Both the position numbers and the translations under genes were made by a program. 6,466 nt of DNA from positions 1-6,466 of the forward strand of contig URZR01000099.1 of the NCBI GenBank assembly GCA_900552425.1, written 5' to 3'. The stretch is from an uncultured Collinsella sp. (GTDB lineage: Bacteria > Actinomycetota > Coriobacteriia > Coriobacteriales > Coriobacteriaceae). Positions 6,084 through 6,466 of the stretch are shown piece by piece. The notes below the pieces were generated by a model. That model did not search any database. It was given only the letters and a program-made list of their open reading frames with translations, and was not told the origin of the DNA. Position 1 is the first letter of the stretch. Each line of letters opens with the position of its first letter.

Positions 6084-6466
6084 ATGGCAGAGCTTTCCGA
6101 CCGCATGCGCGAACGCGTGCAGCCCCACTTGAGGGGCATCGAGCCCTATGACCCCAACTTCACGCCCACTAAAATCAACCTTTCGGCCAACGAGAACACC
6201 TATCCGCTGCCCTCCGGCGTGCGCGAGCGGGTGGACGCTGCGCTCGCTGCGACGCCGCTCAACCGCTATCCGGACCCCATGTCAAACAGCTTGCGCGATG
6301 AGCTGACACGGCGATACGGCGTGGCGCGCGAAAACATCTGCGTGGGCAACGGAGGCGATGAGCTGCTCTTCAACCTGCTCTTCGCGTTCGGAGGTTGCGG
6401 GCGCACCATGCTCACCTGCACCCCGGCGTTTTCCGAGTACCAGTTCTTTGCAGACCTCACCCAAAC
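6084..6466 (+). CDS. hisC: Histidinol-phosphate aminotransferase, N-terminal part
   Basis: The first 127 codons of a PLP-dependent fold-type I aminotransferase are present; the gene runs off the window end. It shows INLSANENTYPLP (31-43, the family's N-E-N substrate-loop motif), LNRYPDP (59-65) and ICVGNGGDELLFNLLFAF (85-102, the GNG-D-E segment next to the PLP phosphate). TPAFSEY (113-119) follows. HisC converts imidazole-acetol phosphate and glutamate to histidinol phosphate. The PLP lysine lies beyond the window. The ATG is 7 bases after the hisD stop, and AAGGAGG (6065-6071) inside the end of hisD is the likely ribosome site at a slightly long 12-base spacing. Position directly after hisD supports HisC over related aminotransferases. 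Confidence 0.9.
   Translation, partial: MAELSDRMRERVQPHLRGIEPYDPNFTPTKINLSANENTYPLPSGVRERVDAALAATPLNRYPDPMSNSLRDELTRRYGVARENICVGNGGDELLFNLLFAFGGCGRTMLTCTPAFSEYQFFADLTQ

Noticed and set aside
2801..6139. A 1112-codon open frame on the - strand
   Set aside because: It lies exactly opposite hisZG and hisD in codon register, has a His/Gly/Arg/Ala-rich composition with no recognisable domain, and is explained by the absence of TTA, CTA and TCA codons in the sense genes.

Overview
The window reads as a piece of a GC-rich Gram-positive chromosome, most likely a gut Coriobacteriia such as Collinsella. That is an inference from three things: strong AGGAGG-type ribosome sites, a mannose-family PTS, and a histidine operon using short-form HisG with HisZ (here fused). 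No marker gene in the window proves the genus. All genes lie on the + strand. There are no RNA genes, mobile elements or CRISPR arrays that I can see, and no gene-free stretch longer than about 170 bases.

Region 1 (1-1810) is the end of a sugar-uptake operon: the C-terminal tail of a mannose/fructose/sorbose-family PTS IIB protein, then complete IIC and IID membrane subunits. The three are tightly packed, and IID overlaps IIC by 11 bases. A GC-rich hairpin followed by a short T run lies after IID and looks like a full or partial terminator.

Region 2 (1828-2664) is a TIM-barrel sugar epimerase/isomerase with an intact four-residue metal site. In several details it looks like fructoselysine 3-epimerase (FrlC). 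It probably acts on the PTS substrate or a product of it, so the locus is a candidate for rare-sugar or Amadori-product catabolism. The rest of that pathway is not in the window.

Region 3 (2753-6466) is the start of a histidine biosynthesis operon: a probable promoter, a 12-bp hairpin at the expected mRNA 5' end, then hisZ-hisG fused in one reading frame, hisD, and the first 127 codons of hisC. HisZG catalyses the first, feedback-controlled step, HisD the last two oxidations, and HisC the transamination. The most unusual items are the HisZ-HisG fusion, a cysteine-rich version of a conserved HisG loop, the leader hairpin with a possible alternative pairing to the start region, a HisD C-terminal extension, and the fact that one TAG codon is all that separates hisZG from an in-frame hisD.
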